This document shows positions 32,311 through 40,183 of a DNA stretch of 64,000 nucleotides, one piece after another. Each line of letters starts with the position of its first letter. Within the stretch, counting starts at the first letter, position 1. Under the pieces are notes generated by a model that saw only the letters and a list, made by a program, of their open reading frames with translations, searched no databases and had not been told where the DNA came from. The DNA comes from Kribbella sandramycini. Its GTDB lineage: Bacteria > Actinomycetota > Actinomycetes > Propionibacteriales > Kribbellaceae. A program made the position numbers and the translations under genes. The stretch spans positions 1,364,001 through 1,428,000 of the forward strand of contig NZ_JABJRC010000001.1 of assembly GCF_013131805.1 (NCBI RefSeq), in the 5' to 3' direction.

Positions 32311-33138
32311 ATGACCACTCACTCCCTGGCCCAGCTCGCCGAACGGGCACAGACCGGTCTGACGGCCTCGGTCCTGTCCGTTCCGCCGTCGCTGCGCAAG
32401 GCACTCGGCATCACCGGACGGCGCATCGATGACGGGTTGGTCCTCTCGATCGCCGAAGAGCCCTACGGCATGGGCTCCGCAGTGCTCGGCCTCGGCTTCG
32501 GCCGACCAGTGGACGCCGAACTCGTCGCGGACCTGCTCGACTTCTACCGCACCGCCGGCAGCCCGACCGCCAGCTTCACCTTCGCTCCCCAGGCGCTGCC
32601 GGACCAGTGGCCGGAGATCGCCGCACAGTTCAACCTGGTCGAACACCCCATGTTCACAGTCCTCGTCCGCGAGGCCATCCGTCCCCTGGACGTCACCGGA
32701 GCGCACCGAGCCCGCCGACTGAACTCCGAGCACCTGAGCGAATGGTCGAAGCTGCAGCAGCAAACCTTCGGCCTGAAGCCGGCCCTCGGCGATCTGCTCG
32801 CAGCAACCTTGGCGACTCCCGGAATGGCAGCGTACGGCGTCTTCACCGCCAACCGCCTCGTCGGCACCGGCATCGTCCGCGTCGACGGCGAATCCGCCCA
32901 GTTCGCCGTCGGCGCCGTCCACCCCGACCACCGCAACCAAGGCATCCACACCGCCCTCATCGCCGCCCGCATCGAACACGCCCGAACCGCCGGCTGCCGC
33001 TGGCTCTTCGCCTCCGTAACAACCCCCGACAACGACGAACCCGACCCCTCACACCGCAACTTCCACAAAGCCGGCTTCATCGACCTCTACCCCCGCTCAA
33101 CCTGGATCCGCCACCAGCTCCGGTCGCTAAGGACATGA
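32311..33138 (+). CDS. GNAT-family N-acetyltransferase
   Basis: About 275 residues. The C-terminal half has the acetyl-CoA loop: VGTGIVRVDGESAQFAVGAVHPDHRNQGIHTALIAARIEHARTAG (R/Q-x-x-G-x-G/A variant QGIHTA), ending with RNFHKAGFIDLYPRSTW, typical of motif B. The N-terminal half is a diverged GNAT-like domain. Start ATG 32311 begins the conserved part; an in-frame ATG at 32269 exists. Substrate unknown. The last 250 bases use almost only C-ending codons. Confidence 0.78.
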   Translation: MTTHSLAQLAERAQTGLTASVLSVPPSLRKALGITGRRIDDGLVLSIAEEPYGMGSAVLGLGFGRPVDAELVADLLDFYRTAGSPTASFTFAPQALPDQWPEIAAQFNLVEHPMFTVLVREAIRPLDVTGAHRARRLNSEHLSEWSKLQQQTFGLKPALGDLLAATLATPGMAAYGVFTANRLVGTGIVRVDGESAQFAVGAVHPDHRNQGIHTALIAARIEHARTAGCRWLFASVTTPDNDEPDPSHRNFHKAGFIDLYPRSTWIRHQLRSLRT

Positions 33139-33481
33139 GGTGCAGACTGGGACCGGGGCTCCGCACGCAGGGCTGAGCGCGCGGAACGGCCTTGGGGCGG
33201 ACTACCTCATGTCGTTAGCGCCAGTCATTCGGTGGTTGAGGGACCTGGGATGCGATGCAGGAGGCAAACTGGTTGCACGGCAAGCGACAACTCCTGCGCG
33301 CCGGCCAAACCGCGCGACCGCGCGGAAACCTCGCGCGGCAGCTGGCTCAGTCGTCACCTTGGCCACCAACGAGGTGCCCTACGCACATACGAGGCTCAGT
33401 GGGTCGACAGCTGGCAATTCGATCTTGGGATCAGCGCTTGGACGTCCACCAGCAGGTCAGCGAGCACGTAGGGTCAGCGCC
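33139..33481. other. 343-bp intergenic stretch with no identified gene
   Basis: Frames are open in places, but no candidate has a credible ribosome-binding site, codon bias or recognisable motif. An AGGAGG at about 33261 is not followed by a plausible independent gene. It presumably holds the promoter of the SUKH-like gene. Confidence 0.4.
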
Positions 33482-34261
33482 ATGGCTGACAGGTTTGACG
33501 TGGCTGAGGCGCTGGCTGGCGGGTGCTCGGATCGGACGGGCCCGTGGGCATTCGTCAGCGCGTTCGCCGCGTCTTGGTCCGCTCCGCTGTCGCGCACTGA
33601 TGGCTTCGCTTCAACAGACCTGCAGCGGGCCGAGGCCAGACTTGACCTTCGTCTTCCGGTCGCTCTCCGGGAGGCATATGCGTTGTTCGGTCGACGGCGT
33701 GACCTGGTTGCTCAGCACAATCCGCTGCTGGAGCCGGACGAGCTGCTGCTCGATCCTTCTGGGGATCTTCTGGTGTTCCGCAGCGAGAACCAAGGCTGTG
33801 CAGGCTGGGGTGTTCCGCTGACCGACTTGTCCCGTGCGGACCCACCGGTCGTTCTCTTCTCTGATCGCCTTCCGGCCGGCCGACGGCCCTTTCTCGATCG
33901 CCTATCTCTGGCATGCGTGGAAACCATCCTGAGTGAAGCCACCGCGGCTCGGTGGAGCCGGCAACGCGCGTGCCAGGCAACCCCCGACGTAGTTACCTCC
34001 CTGGAAAAGCAGTTCACCTCGATTGGGCTGCCGCCGTATCCGGCATGGTTCGAACCGACGGGACTGCCCGTCCGGTGGTTCTCTGCACCCGGTTTACTGC
34101 TGTGCCTGGAGCCCGGCCCGCAGGGGACGAGTCTGGTTGCGACCGGCAGGACGGAAGCTGATCTCCAACGCGCCCTCGAAGCGATTCCTGGCGCCTGGCC
34201 TGCGGCCACGCCTGTTGTAACGAGGCCGGCAGCCGAGGGCGCCTTCGTTCTGCCGTTCTAA
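33482..34261 (+). CDS. SMI1/KNR4 (SUKH)-like protein
   Basis: 259 residues, cytosolic, starting at ATG 33482. TDLQRAEARLDLRLPVALREAYALFGRRRDL (about 41-71) is the SUKH signature of an acidic/hydrophobic helix, LP, then LREAYxxFG, followed by a strand pattern ending DLLVFRSENQGCAGWGVPLTDL. SUKH proteins often serve as immunity proteins to polymorphic toxins, but also occur as free-standing proteins. No toxin gene is adjacent, so immunity is only a possibility. A perfect 10-bp hairpin follows. Confidence 0.62.
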   Translation: MADRFDVAEALAGGCSDRTGPWAFVSAFAASWSAPLSRTDGFASTDLQRAEARLDLRLPVALREAYALFGRRRDLVAQHNPLLEPDELLLDPSGDLLVFRSENQGCAGWGVPLTDLSRADPPVVLFSDRLPAGRRPFLDRLSLACVETILSEATAARWSRQRACQATPDVVTSLEKQFTSIGLPPYPAWFEPTGLPVRWFSAPGLLLCLEPGPQGTSLVATGRTEADLQRALEAIPGAWPAATPVVTRPAAEGAFVLPF

Positions 34262-34281
34262 CGATCACGACGGCCGGCAAA

Positions 34282-34314
34282 GACGAGCGTCGCAGGAAAC
34301 AAAGGACGCTCGTC
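34282..34314. terminator. Hairpin after the SUKH-like gene
   Basis: GACGAGCGTC (34282-34291) and GACGCTCGTC (34305-34314) pair perfectly over 10 bp with a 13-nt A-rich loop, 21 bases after the stop. It lies between convergent genes and could serve both strands. Confidence 0.6.
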
Positions 34315-34467
34315 CGGTTCGGAGATCTCCTAGACCGGCTTCGCCAACTCGACCTCGCGGCAGCGCACACCTCCCGCGGAAGCGGGTACTTCGCGCGGAA
34401 GCGCCTCGCGCGTAGCGGGAGGAGCGCGCGGGAGCACGCACCGTTTTCGGGTGGGCGCGAGCACGGC

Positions 34468-34562
34468 GACGGAGGAGCCGGGCGTAGTCGGCGCGTGGGA
34501 TCGACCACCTTCACCCGACGACGGAGGAGCCGCGCGGGTCGGCGCGTGGGGTCGACCAGCTC
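34468..34562. repeat. Two-copy tandem repeat, 52-bp period
   Basis: GACGGAGGAGCCG...TCGGCGCGTGGG(A/G)TCGACCA occurs at 34468 and again at 34520, with a few substitutions. It is non-coding and runs up to the stop of the ABC exporter gene; it probably arose by local duplication. No other features are seen in 34315-34467. Confidence 0.6.
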
Positions 34563-36462
34563 ATCCGACGGCGGGTTGCTCGGCGAACTGGGTTTTGTGG
34601 AGTTCGGCGTACAGGCCGCCGCGGGCTAGGAGTTGCTCGTGGGTGCCGCGCTCGCGGATGCGGCCGTCGTCCAAAACCAGAATCTGGTCCGCGTTGCGAA
34701 CAGTCGACAGGCGATGCGCGATGACGAGGGACGTTCGGCCCACCAGGGCGTTGGCGAGGGCGGTTTGGACGGCGGCTTCGGATTCGGAGTCGAGGTGGGC
34801 GGTGGCTTCGTCGAGGATGACGACGGAGGGGGATTTGAGGAGGAGGCGGGCGATGGCGAGGCGTTGGCGTTCGCCGCCGGAGAGGCGGTAGCCGCGGTCG
34901 CCGACGACGGTGTCGAGGCCGTCGGGGAGGGAGTCGACCAGGGTCGCGATCTGGGCGGCTTCGAGGGCGGCGCGGAGGTCGGGTTCGGTGGCGTCGGGGC
35001 GGGCGAAGAGGAGGTTCTGGCGGATGGTGTCGTGGTACATGTGCGAGTCCTGGGTGACGACGCCGATGACGTCGCGCAGCGAGCTCTGGGTGACTTCGCG
35101 GACGTCGCGGCCGCCGACCAGGATCGCGCCGCCGGTGACGTCGTACAGGCGGGAGACCAGTGCCGCGAGCGTGGTCTTGCCGGCGCCGGACGGGCCGACG
35201 ACGGCAACCATCTGGCCGGGCTCGACGGTGAAGCTGACGTCGTTCAGGACTTCGGCCCCGGTCTCGGTCGAGAGGGTCGCGACCGACTCCAGCGACGCGA
35301 GGGAGACCTCGGACGCCGAGGGGTAGTGGAAGTGGACGGCGTCGAACTCGATCGACGGCTCGGCGTCGGCCGGGAGCTCGACGGCGTCCGGGCGGTCGGC
35401 GACCATCGGCTCGAGGTCGAGGACTTCGAGGACGCGTTCGAAGCTGACCAGCGTCGTCATGATGTCGACCTGCACGTTGGAGAGCGCGGTCAGCGGGCCG
35501 TAGAGGCGGGTCAGATAGGCGGTCAGGGCAACGACCGTCCCGATCCCGAGCGCGCCCTGGACGGCGAACACCCCGCCGACGCCGTACACGAGCGCGACGG
35601 CCAGCGCCGCGACCAGCGTCAGCGAGACGCGGAAGACGCCGGCGTACATCGAGGTCGTGACGCCGATGTCGCGCACCTGCGCCGCCTTCTCGGCGAACTC
35701 GCGCGACGACTGCCGCGACCGGCCGAACACCTTGGCCAGGACGGCGCCCGCGACGTTGAACCGCTCGGTCATCGTCTGGGCCATCACCGCGTTCAGCCGG
35801 TACGTCTCGGCGGTCGCGGCGCGCAGGCGGCCGGCGATCAGCCGGGCGGGCAGCACGAAGAGCGGGAGCAGGACGAGGGCGAGCAGCGTGATCTGCCACG
35901 ACATCACGAACATCGCGGCGAGCACGAGGACGACGCTCAGCAGGTTGCTGACCACGTTCGAGAGGGTGGAGGTGAAGGCTTGCTGGGCGCCGAGGACGTC
36001 GCCGTTCAGCCGCTGGATCAGCGCGCCGGTCTGCGTCCGGCTGAAGAACGCGACCGGGAGCTGCTGGACGTGGTCGAAGACCTTCGTCCGCAGGTCGTAG
36101 ACGAGCCCCTCGCCGATCCGGGAGGAGAACCAGCGCTGGATCAGCGTGACCGCGCCGCTGACGATCGCGAGCAGGGCGACGACGAGCGCGAGCCAGACCA
36201 CCAGGCCGGTGTTCTTCCCGACGATGCCGCGGTCGATGATCGCGCGGTACAGCAGCGGGGTGGCGGCGCCGATCGCGGCGTCGAACATCACCAGCAGCAG
36301 GAAGACGGCCAGGTAGCCGCGGTAGGGAACGGCGAAGCCGGCGATCCGGCGCAGCGTTCCGGTGGACAGTTTGTGGTGCCGGACGGAGGAGTCCTTGAGC
36401 AGCGAGCGCATCGCGCGCCCGCCGCCTGCGCCCCCGCCGGGAAGTCCGGAGATCTGTGACAT
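34561..36462 (-). CDS. ABC exporter, fused membrane and ATPase domains
   Basis: 633-residue half-transporter. A six-helix transmembrane domain (about 45-330) is followed by an NBD with Walker A GPSGAGKTT (about 435), Q-loop VVTQDSHMYHDT, signature LSGGERQRLAIARLLL, Walker B VVILDEATAHLD and switch His in VIAHRLSTV. MsbA/LmrA-type multidrug or lipid exporters have this layout and act as dimers. It is divergent from a MarR regulator across twin operators, so it is probably derepressed by a drug-like ligand. The start is ATG 36462. Confidence 0.9.
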   Translation of the reverse strand: MSQISGLPGGGAGGGRAMRSLLKDSSVRHHKLSTGTLRRIAGFAVPYRGYLAVFLLLVMFDAAIGAATPLLYRAIIDRGIVGKNTGLVVWLALVVALLAIVSGAVTLIQRWFSSRIGEGLVYDLRTKVFDHVQQLPVAFFSRTQTGALIQRLNGDVLGAQQAFTSTLSNVVSNLLSVVLVLAAMFVMSWQITLLALVLLPLFVLPARLIAGRLRAATAETYRLNAVMAQTMTERFNVAGAVLAKVFGRSRQSSREFAEKAAQVRDIGVTTSMYAGVFRVSLTLVAALAVALVYGVGGVFAVQGALGIGTVVALTAYLTRLYGPLTALSNVQVDIMTTLVSFERVLEVLDLEPMVADRPDAVELPADAEPSIEFDAVHFHYPSASEVSLASLESVATLSTETGAEVLNDVSFTVEPGQMVAVVGPSGAGKTTLAALVSRLYDVTGGAILVGGRDVREVTQSSLRDVIGVVTQDSHMYHDTIRQNLLFARPDATEPDLRAALEAAQIATLVDSLPDGLDTVVGDRGYRLSGGERQRLAIARLLLKSPSVVILDEATAHLDSESEAAVQTALANALVGRTSLVIAHRLSTVRNADQILVLDDGRIRERGTHEQLLARGGLYAELHKTQFAEQPAVG

Positions 36463-36486
36463 CGAGGCCTTTCGGTTCGGATATAC

Positions 36487-36515
36487 TGAGGTTACCTCAC
36501 TATGAGATTACCTCA
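36487..36515. promoter_or_regulatory. Twin 13-bp MarR operators
   Basis: TGAGGTTACCTCA (36487-36499, perfect about its central T) and TGAGATTACCTCA (36503-36515, one mismatch) repeat with a 16-bp period. They lie between the divergent ABC exporter (36462) and MarR (36543) starts. TATACT at 36482-36487 may be a -10 element. Confidence 0.7.
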
Positions 36516-36542
36516 CAAGACCCCGACGACTAGGCTCACCCC

Positions 36543-36968
36543 GTGAACGCTCCCGACGGCACCGCGGAACAGATCGCCGCCCTGCTCGACGTCCTCGTCC
36601 GCCGCCAGCGCCGGGCCGCCAAGACCGACCTCGGCGACGGCGTCACCCACGGCCGCGTCCGCGCCCTGCGCACCCTCGACCACGCCGACCGCCCGGTCCG
36701 CCTGAGCGAGCTCGCCACCCTGCTCGACATCGTCCCCCGCTCCGCGACGTCCCTCGTCGACGACCTCGAAGCCGCCGGCCTCGTCGCCCGCCGGCCCGAC
36801 CCGAACGACCGCCGCGCCACCCTCGTCGCACTCACCCCAGCCGGCACGACGCTCCTCACCACCATCCGCCGCAACCGCCGCGACGCGATGGTCACCCTCC
36901 TCGACCGCCTCACCACCTCCGAGCAGACGACCCTGCACGACCTACTCACCCGCCTCGCCGCCGACTGA
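36543..36968 (+). CDS. MarR-family transcriptional regulator
   Basis: 141 residues from GTG 36543. The winged HTH reads VRLSELATLLDIVPRSATSLVDDLEAAGLVARRPDPNDRRATLVALTPAGTTLL, with the conserved wing DPNDRR. It sits divergent from an ABC exporter with a twin operator between them, the usual autoregulated repressor arrangement. The start is only 27 bases from the second operator, so a short leader is expected. The 3' end overlaps the convergent pseudogene by 27 bases. Confidence 0.88.
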   Translation: MNAPDGTAEQIAALLDVLVRRQRRAAKTDLGDGVTHGRVRALRTLDHADRPVRLSELATLLDIVPRSATSLVDDLEAAGLVARRPDPNDRRATLVALTPAGTTLLTTIRRNRRDAMVTLLDRLTTSEQTTLHDLLTRLAAD

Positions 36969-37280
36969 ACGATCGGAAGCGGGCCACACGTACGGGAGAT
37001 CCGCCGGCTCGTCGAAGTACTGGGCGTAGTAGCCGGGGTCCTTGCGGAGCAGCGCCGATCGATGGCTGCGATGGACGGCGTCGTCGCCGAGCCAGGGCGG
37101 CGTGGCGCCGGCGCGCGTGAGCTCAGCCTGATTGCGCGGTACGCCGATGTCGCGCGCCGTCCGCAGATCGGCGAGCATCGTCGTCCGGCAGGTGTCGGCC
37201 CCCCAGCGCCGTCCAGGCTGCGCAGATCTCGAGACCGCCGCGGTCGCCGCGAAGTCGGGATAGGGCAGGAAGGACTGCAC
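36942..37280 (-). pseudogene. Decayed MSMEG_6728-like (pyrimidine-dimer DNA glycosylase-type) gene
   Basis: From GTG 37280 the frame begins QSFLPYPDFAATAAV and ends PPWLGDDAVHRSHRSALLRKDPGYYAQYFDEPADLPYVWP, the two conserved ends of this roughly 160-170-residue family. The middle, with the usual LDxxRLGKQRVE region, is missing. The family segment LEICAAWTALG is present but in another frame, read from the same DNA as SRSAQPGRRWG. A run of six G (CTGGGGGGCC) then restores the frame before ADTC. Thus an internal deletion plus a frameshift leaves an open but scrambled 112-codon remnant. A sequencing indel could explain the shift but not the deletion. Confidence 0.65.
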
Positions 37281-37384
37281 GGGGTTCCGGTACCCGCGGT
37301 GAATCCGCTCGTCCGGCGCTGCGGCGGGACGGGATGGTTGCCAATGGCTACTATCCGGATGTGCGAGCACGGGTTGAAGGCGCC

Positions 37385-38005
37385 ATGCGGGTTCTGCTCG
37401 CGGTGGCCGGGGTGGCGCTGGTACTGATCTTGTGGGTGATCTCGGTTCCGGTGTGGGGGACGGTCGTCACCCTGCTGCTCTGGGATGCGCTCGCGGTGGT
37501 GTTCCTGGCGCGTCAGTTCTACACAATCCGGCGGGCCCGGAGCACGGAGAGCAGTTGGTTGCTGCCCGCACGCTGGATGCGACTCCGGTACGGCGCACTG
37601 CTCGTCGCCAGCGCGGCCGGCCTGTCGAGCGGGCTACTCGTCGTCACGGTGGACGCCTTGGCCGCCGACGTCGACACCAGCTACCCCCACCTCGCCACCC
37701 TGCGGATCCTCGCCGCGCTCACTGTCCTCCTCGCCTGGCTCACCCTCCACACCGGCTACGCCATGCACTACGCCAACCTCTACTTCACCCACGACACCGG
37801 CCTCACCTTCCCCGGCCCCACCCGCACCCCCAACCTCCTCGACTTCACCTACTTCTCCTTCACCATCGGCACCGCCTTCGCCACCTCCGACACCACCATC
37901 ACCACCCACCCCCTCCGCCACGCCGCCCTCTGGCACTCCATCCTCGCCTTCTTCTACAACACAGCAGTCCTCGGCATAGCCATCACCGCCTTCACCGGCA
38001 AGTAG
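37385..38005 (+). CDS. DUF1345 integral membrane protein
   Basis: About 206 residues from ATG 37385 (GAAGG just upstream; ATG 37334 and GTG 37361 in frame are alternatives). Five hydrophobic helices, including VLLAVAGVALVLILWVISV and LRILAALTVLLAWLTLHTGYAMHYANLYF. The DUF1345 hallmark LLDFTYFSFTIGTAFATSDTTITTHPLRHAALWHSILAFFYNTAVLGIAI is clear. Function is unknown. The second half of the gene is almost purely NNC codons, giving a striking C-rich plus strand from about 37680 to 37980. Confidence 0.78.
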   Translation: MRVLLAVAGVALVLILWVISVPVWGTVVTLLLWDALAVVFLARQFYTIRRARSTESSWLLPARWMRLRYGALLVASAAGLSSGLLVVTVDALAADVDTSYPHLATLRILAALTVLLAWLTLHTGYAMHYANLYFTHDTGLTFPGPTRTPNLLDFTYFSFTIGTAFATSDTTITTHPLRHAALWHSILAFFYNTAVLGIAITAFTGK

Positions 38006-38071
38006 CCCGTGGATTGAGCGGATCGCGCAATCCACCGAGCCACCGCCACGACTGCTGGTTGGGTCGGGGGT

Positions 38072-38593
38072 ATGCGCACACCGAAGACTTCACCGGGCCG
38101 AGCGATCGAGCTGGTTGGGGCCGATCACCAGTTGCTCAAGAACACGATCGCCGGGCTGAGCGAGGCTGAGCTGCGAGCGCCGTACAGCGTTGCCGATGGA
38201 CCGCTCGGCCATTTCTGCGAATCGCTACATGATCTCGTCGGGCATGTGCTGATGTGGGACGAGATCAACCTGGCCGTACTCCGGGACGCCCGCAACGGGC
38301 GGTCGCACTGGAGCCTCGGCGCAGCCTGGGAGACGCCCGAGCTCGGGCGCGCGCTCAACATCGGCGGGGTCGAGTCGGCGCGACACATTCCTTCGGAGCT
38401 GCTCGTGCAGCGGCTCGACAGCGTCCATGCCGCGTTCGTCGCGGAGATCGAGCTGTACGACGACGCCGCGTGGGCCGATCCGGCGACGGGCGGTGGTTTC
38501 GACGGTGGGGTCGGGGCGCTCGCGGAGTACATCACGGCGCCGCCGAACGACAACGCCTTCGGGCATGCCGCGAAGCATCTGGTGGCCAAGTGA
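38072..38593 (+). CDS. DinB-like four-helix-bundle protein
   Basis: 173 residues. Four predicted helices, with GADHQLLKNTIAGLSEAEL at the start, CESLHDLVGHVLMWDEINLAVL in helix 2, and a C-terminal DNAFGHAAKHLVAK, fit the DinB/ClbS/maleylpyruvate-isomerase-N superfamily, where His residues on successive helices bind a metal. Here HDLVGH and GHAAKH supply candidates. The stop overlaps the GTG start of the hydrolase downstream, so they form one operon. Specific function unknown. Confidence 0.6.
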   Translation: MRTPKTSPGRAIELVGADHQLLKNTIAGLSEAELRAPYSVADGPLGHFCESLHDLVGHVLMWDEINLAVLRDARNGRSHWSLGAAWETPELGRALNIGGVESARHIPSELLVQRLDSVHAAFVAEIELYDDAAWADPATGGGFDGGVGALAEYITAPPNDNAFGHAAKHLVAK

Positions 38594-39507
38594 TCATCTC
38601 CGGACCGGCTTTTGCGGCCGACACCGACGCGCTGCTGCGGCGATTCGCCGCCGAGCCGGCCGGCCCCGAGCTCGATCCCTACCAGGCACTGCTCCTCGAC
38701 CGCGAGGAGTTGCCCGATCCGGAACTGGCCGGCCCGCGAGATCCACGCGCGACCACCCAGGACCTACAGATCGAGCTCGCCGGTCGCAGCCTCGAAGCGC
38801 GGCTCCACCGGTCGGCCGCCCCGCGCGGGCCGGTGCTGCTCTGGCTGCACGGCGGCGGCTTCGTCGGCGGCCACTTCCGCGACATCGAGTACGCGACGTC
38901 GAGATTCGCTGCCCTCGGCAACCGCACCGTTGTCTCGCTCAACTATCGACTCGCCCCCGAAAACCCTTACCCAGCAGGCTTGGACGACGTTCTCGACACC
39001 TTGGCCTGGATCCGCGCCAACCTCACCGACGGCCCGATCGCCGTCGGCGGCCAGAGTGCCGGCGCCGCGCTCGCGGCCGGCGCCTGCCTGGTTGCCCGCG
39101 ACAACGGACTACCGATGCCGGCTCAGCAGATCCTCTGCTACCCAAGTCTCGATCTCGACCAGGACACCGAGTCGTATCGGCTGTTCGACGGAACGTTCCT
39201 GAGTATCGCCCCCGGCCGCTGGTCCTCGGCGCAATACTTCCCACCCGATCCGCCCGTGGGCGCACTCCCCTTACGGGCCCACTCGCTCGGCGGCCTGCCC
39301 CCGGCGCTCATCCTCGCGGCCGGGCGCGATCCGCTCCGCGACGACGCTCGCCGGTACGCCGAGCGGCTGATCCAGGACGGCGTACCGGCGCGGTTGGTCG
39401 AGTACGCCGACACCATGCACGCGTTCCTGAACTTCCCCGGTGTGCTCTCGGCCGGCCGGCATGCGGTGGAACTGATCGGGGCGGAGCTGCGTCAGTGCTC
39501 GGAGTGA
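38590..39507 (+). CDS. Alpha/beta hydrolase, hormone-sensitive-lipase (fold-3) type
   Basis: 305 residues from GTG 38590, which overlaps the previous stop (GTGA). HSL-family oxyanion motif LHGGGFVGGH, nucleophile elbow GGQSAGAALA, acid AGRDPLRDD and catalytic His in DTMHAFLNF are all present and in order. It is a carboxylesterase or lipase acting on short acyl esters; no signal peptide, so cytosolic. Cotranscribed with the DinB-like gene. Its end overlaps the convergent membrane-protein gene by 16 bases. Confidence 0.87.
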   Translation: MIISGPAFAADTDALLRRFAAEPAGPELDPYQALLLDREELPDPELAGPRDPRATTQDLQIELAGRSLEARLHRSAAPRGPVLLWLHGGGFVGGHFRDIEYATSRFAALGNRTVVSLNYRLAPENPYPAGLDDVLDTLAWIRANLTDGPIAVGGQSAGAALAAGACLVARDNGLPMPAQQILCYPSLDLDQDTESYRLFDGTFLSIAPGRWSSAQYFPPDPPVGALPLRAHSLGGLPPALILAAGRDPLRDDARRYAERLIQDGVPARLVEYADTMHAFLNFPGVLSAGRHAVELIGAELRQCSE

Positions 39508-40163
39508 TGGTTGAAGAATCGGCCGGGGTCGCCGGCTGCGCGCGGCCCGGAGGCGAGCCAGCTGGCGAACTCCTCCGGGTGCCGCCGTTCGAGCTCGTCG
39601 AGGAAGGCGCGGCGGACGTCGACGGTCGCGGCCCAGCGACCCTGAGCGGCGGATCGGCCGAGCTCGGCGAAGCTACGCCGCCAAGCCAGGCAGAGCTCGG
39701 CGTCGGTCAGGGCGGAGAGGTCGAGAGCGAGGTGCAGGTCGTCACCGAGGACGGCGTCGAACGTCTTCTCGGTGACGGCGACGACGACCGTCGGAGCGGG
39801 CTCGGCGGGTTGCACGCGGCCGGGTGGTGAAAGCCGGCCGAGCGCCGTGAGAGTCGGCGGCGCGGAACCCGCGACCAGGAGAATCAACCAGAACACCTGG
39901 AGCCCGGCGGCACTGCCGTATCCGACGATCGCGAGCACTGCGGCGCCGCCCAGCGCCGCCCAGCGAGGTGCCGCGAGAGCAGTCTCGCGATGCGTCCGGC
40001 CCCACGAGACCCCAAGGCTGACGGAGATGGCGGCGGCCATCACCGCGCCGAGCAGGAAGGCCGCGAGATTCGGCGCCAGGCCGACCAGCACCACCGCGGC
40101 CAGTACTCCGATGCCGGTCAGGACGCCGACCGCCGTTCGCCAGATCCGGTGATACCGCTCCAC
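39492..40163 (-). CDS. Membrane protein with cytosolic C-terminal domain, unknown function
   Basis: 223 residues from GTG 40163 (GGAGG upstream). Four hydrophobic helices in the first 110 residues (VLTGIGVLAAVVLVGLAPNL, FLLGAVMAAAISVSLGVSWG, ALGGAAVLAIVGYGSA, LQVFWLILLVAGSA) are followed by a soluble acidic tail: LTDAELCLAWRRSFAELG, RRAFLDELERRHPEEFASWLASG. That tail pattern occurs in small actinobacterial proteins of unknown role. It sits 20 bases downstream of no gene of its own strand and converges with the hydrolase. Confidence 0.65.
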   Translation of the reverse strand: MERYHRIWRTAVGVLTGIGVLAAVVLVGLAPNLAAFLLGAVMAAAISVSLGVSWGRTHRETALAAPRWAALGGAAVLAIVGYGSAAGLQVFWLILLVAGSAPPTLTALGRLSPPGRVQPAEPAPTVVVAVTEKTFDAVLGDDLHLALDLSALTDAELCLAWRRSFAELGRSAAQGRWAATVDVRRAFLDELERRHPEEFASWLASGPRAAGDPGRFFNHHSEH

Positions 40164-40183
40164 GATGCACCTCCACTGCCCCT

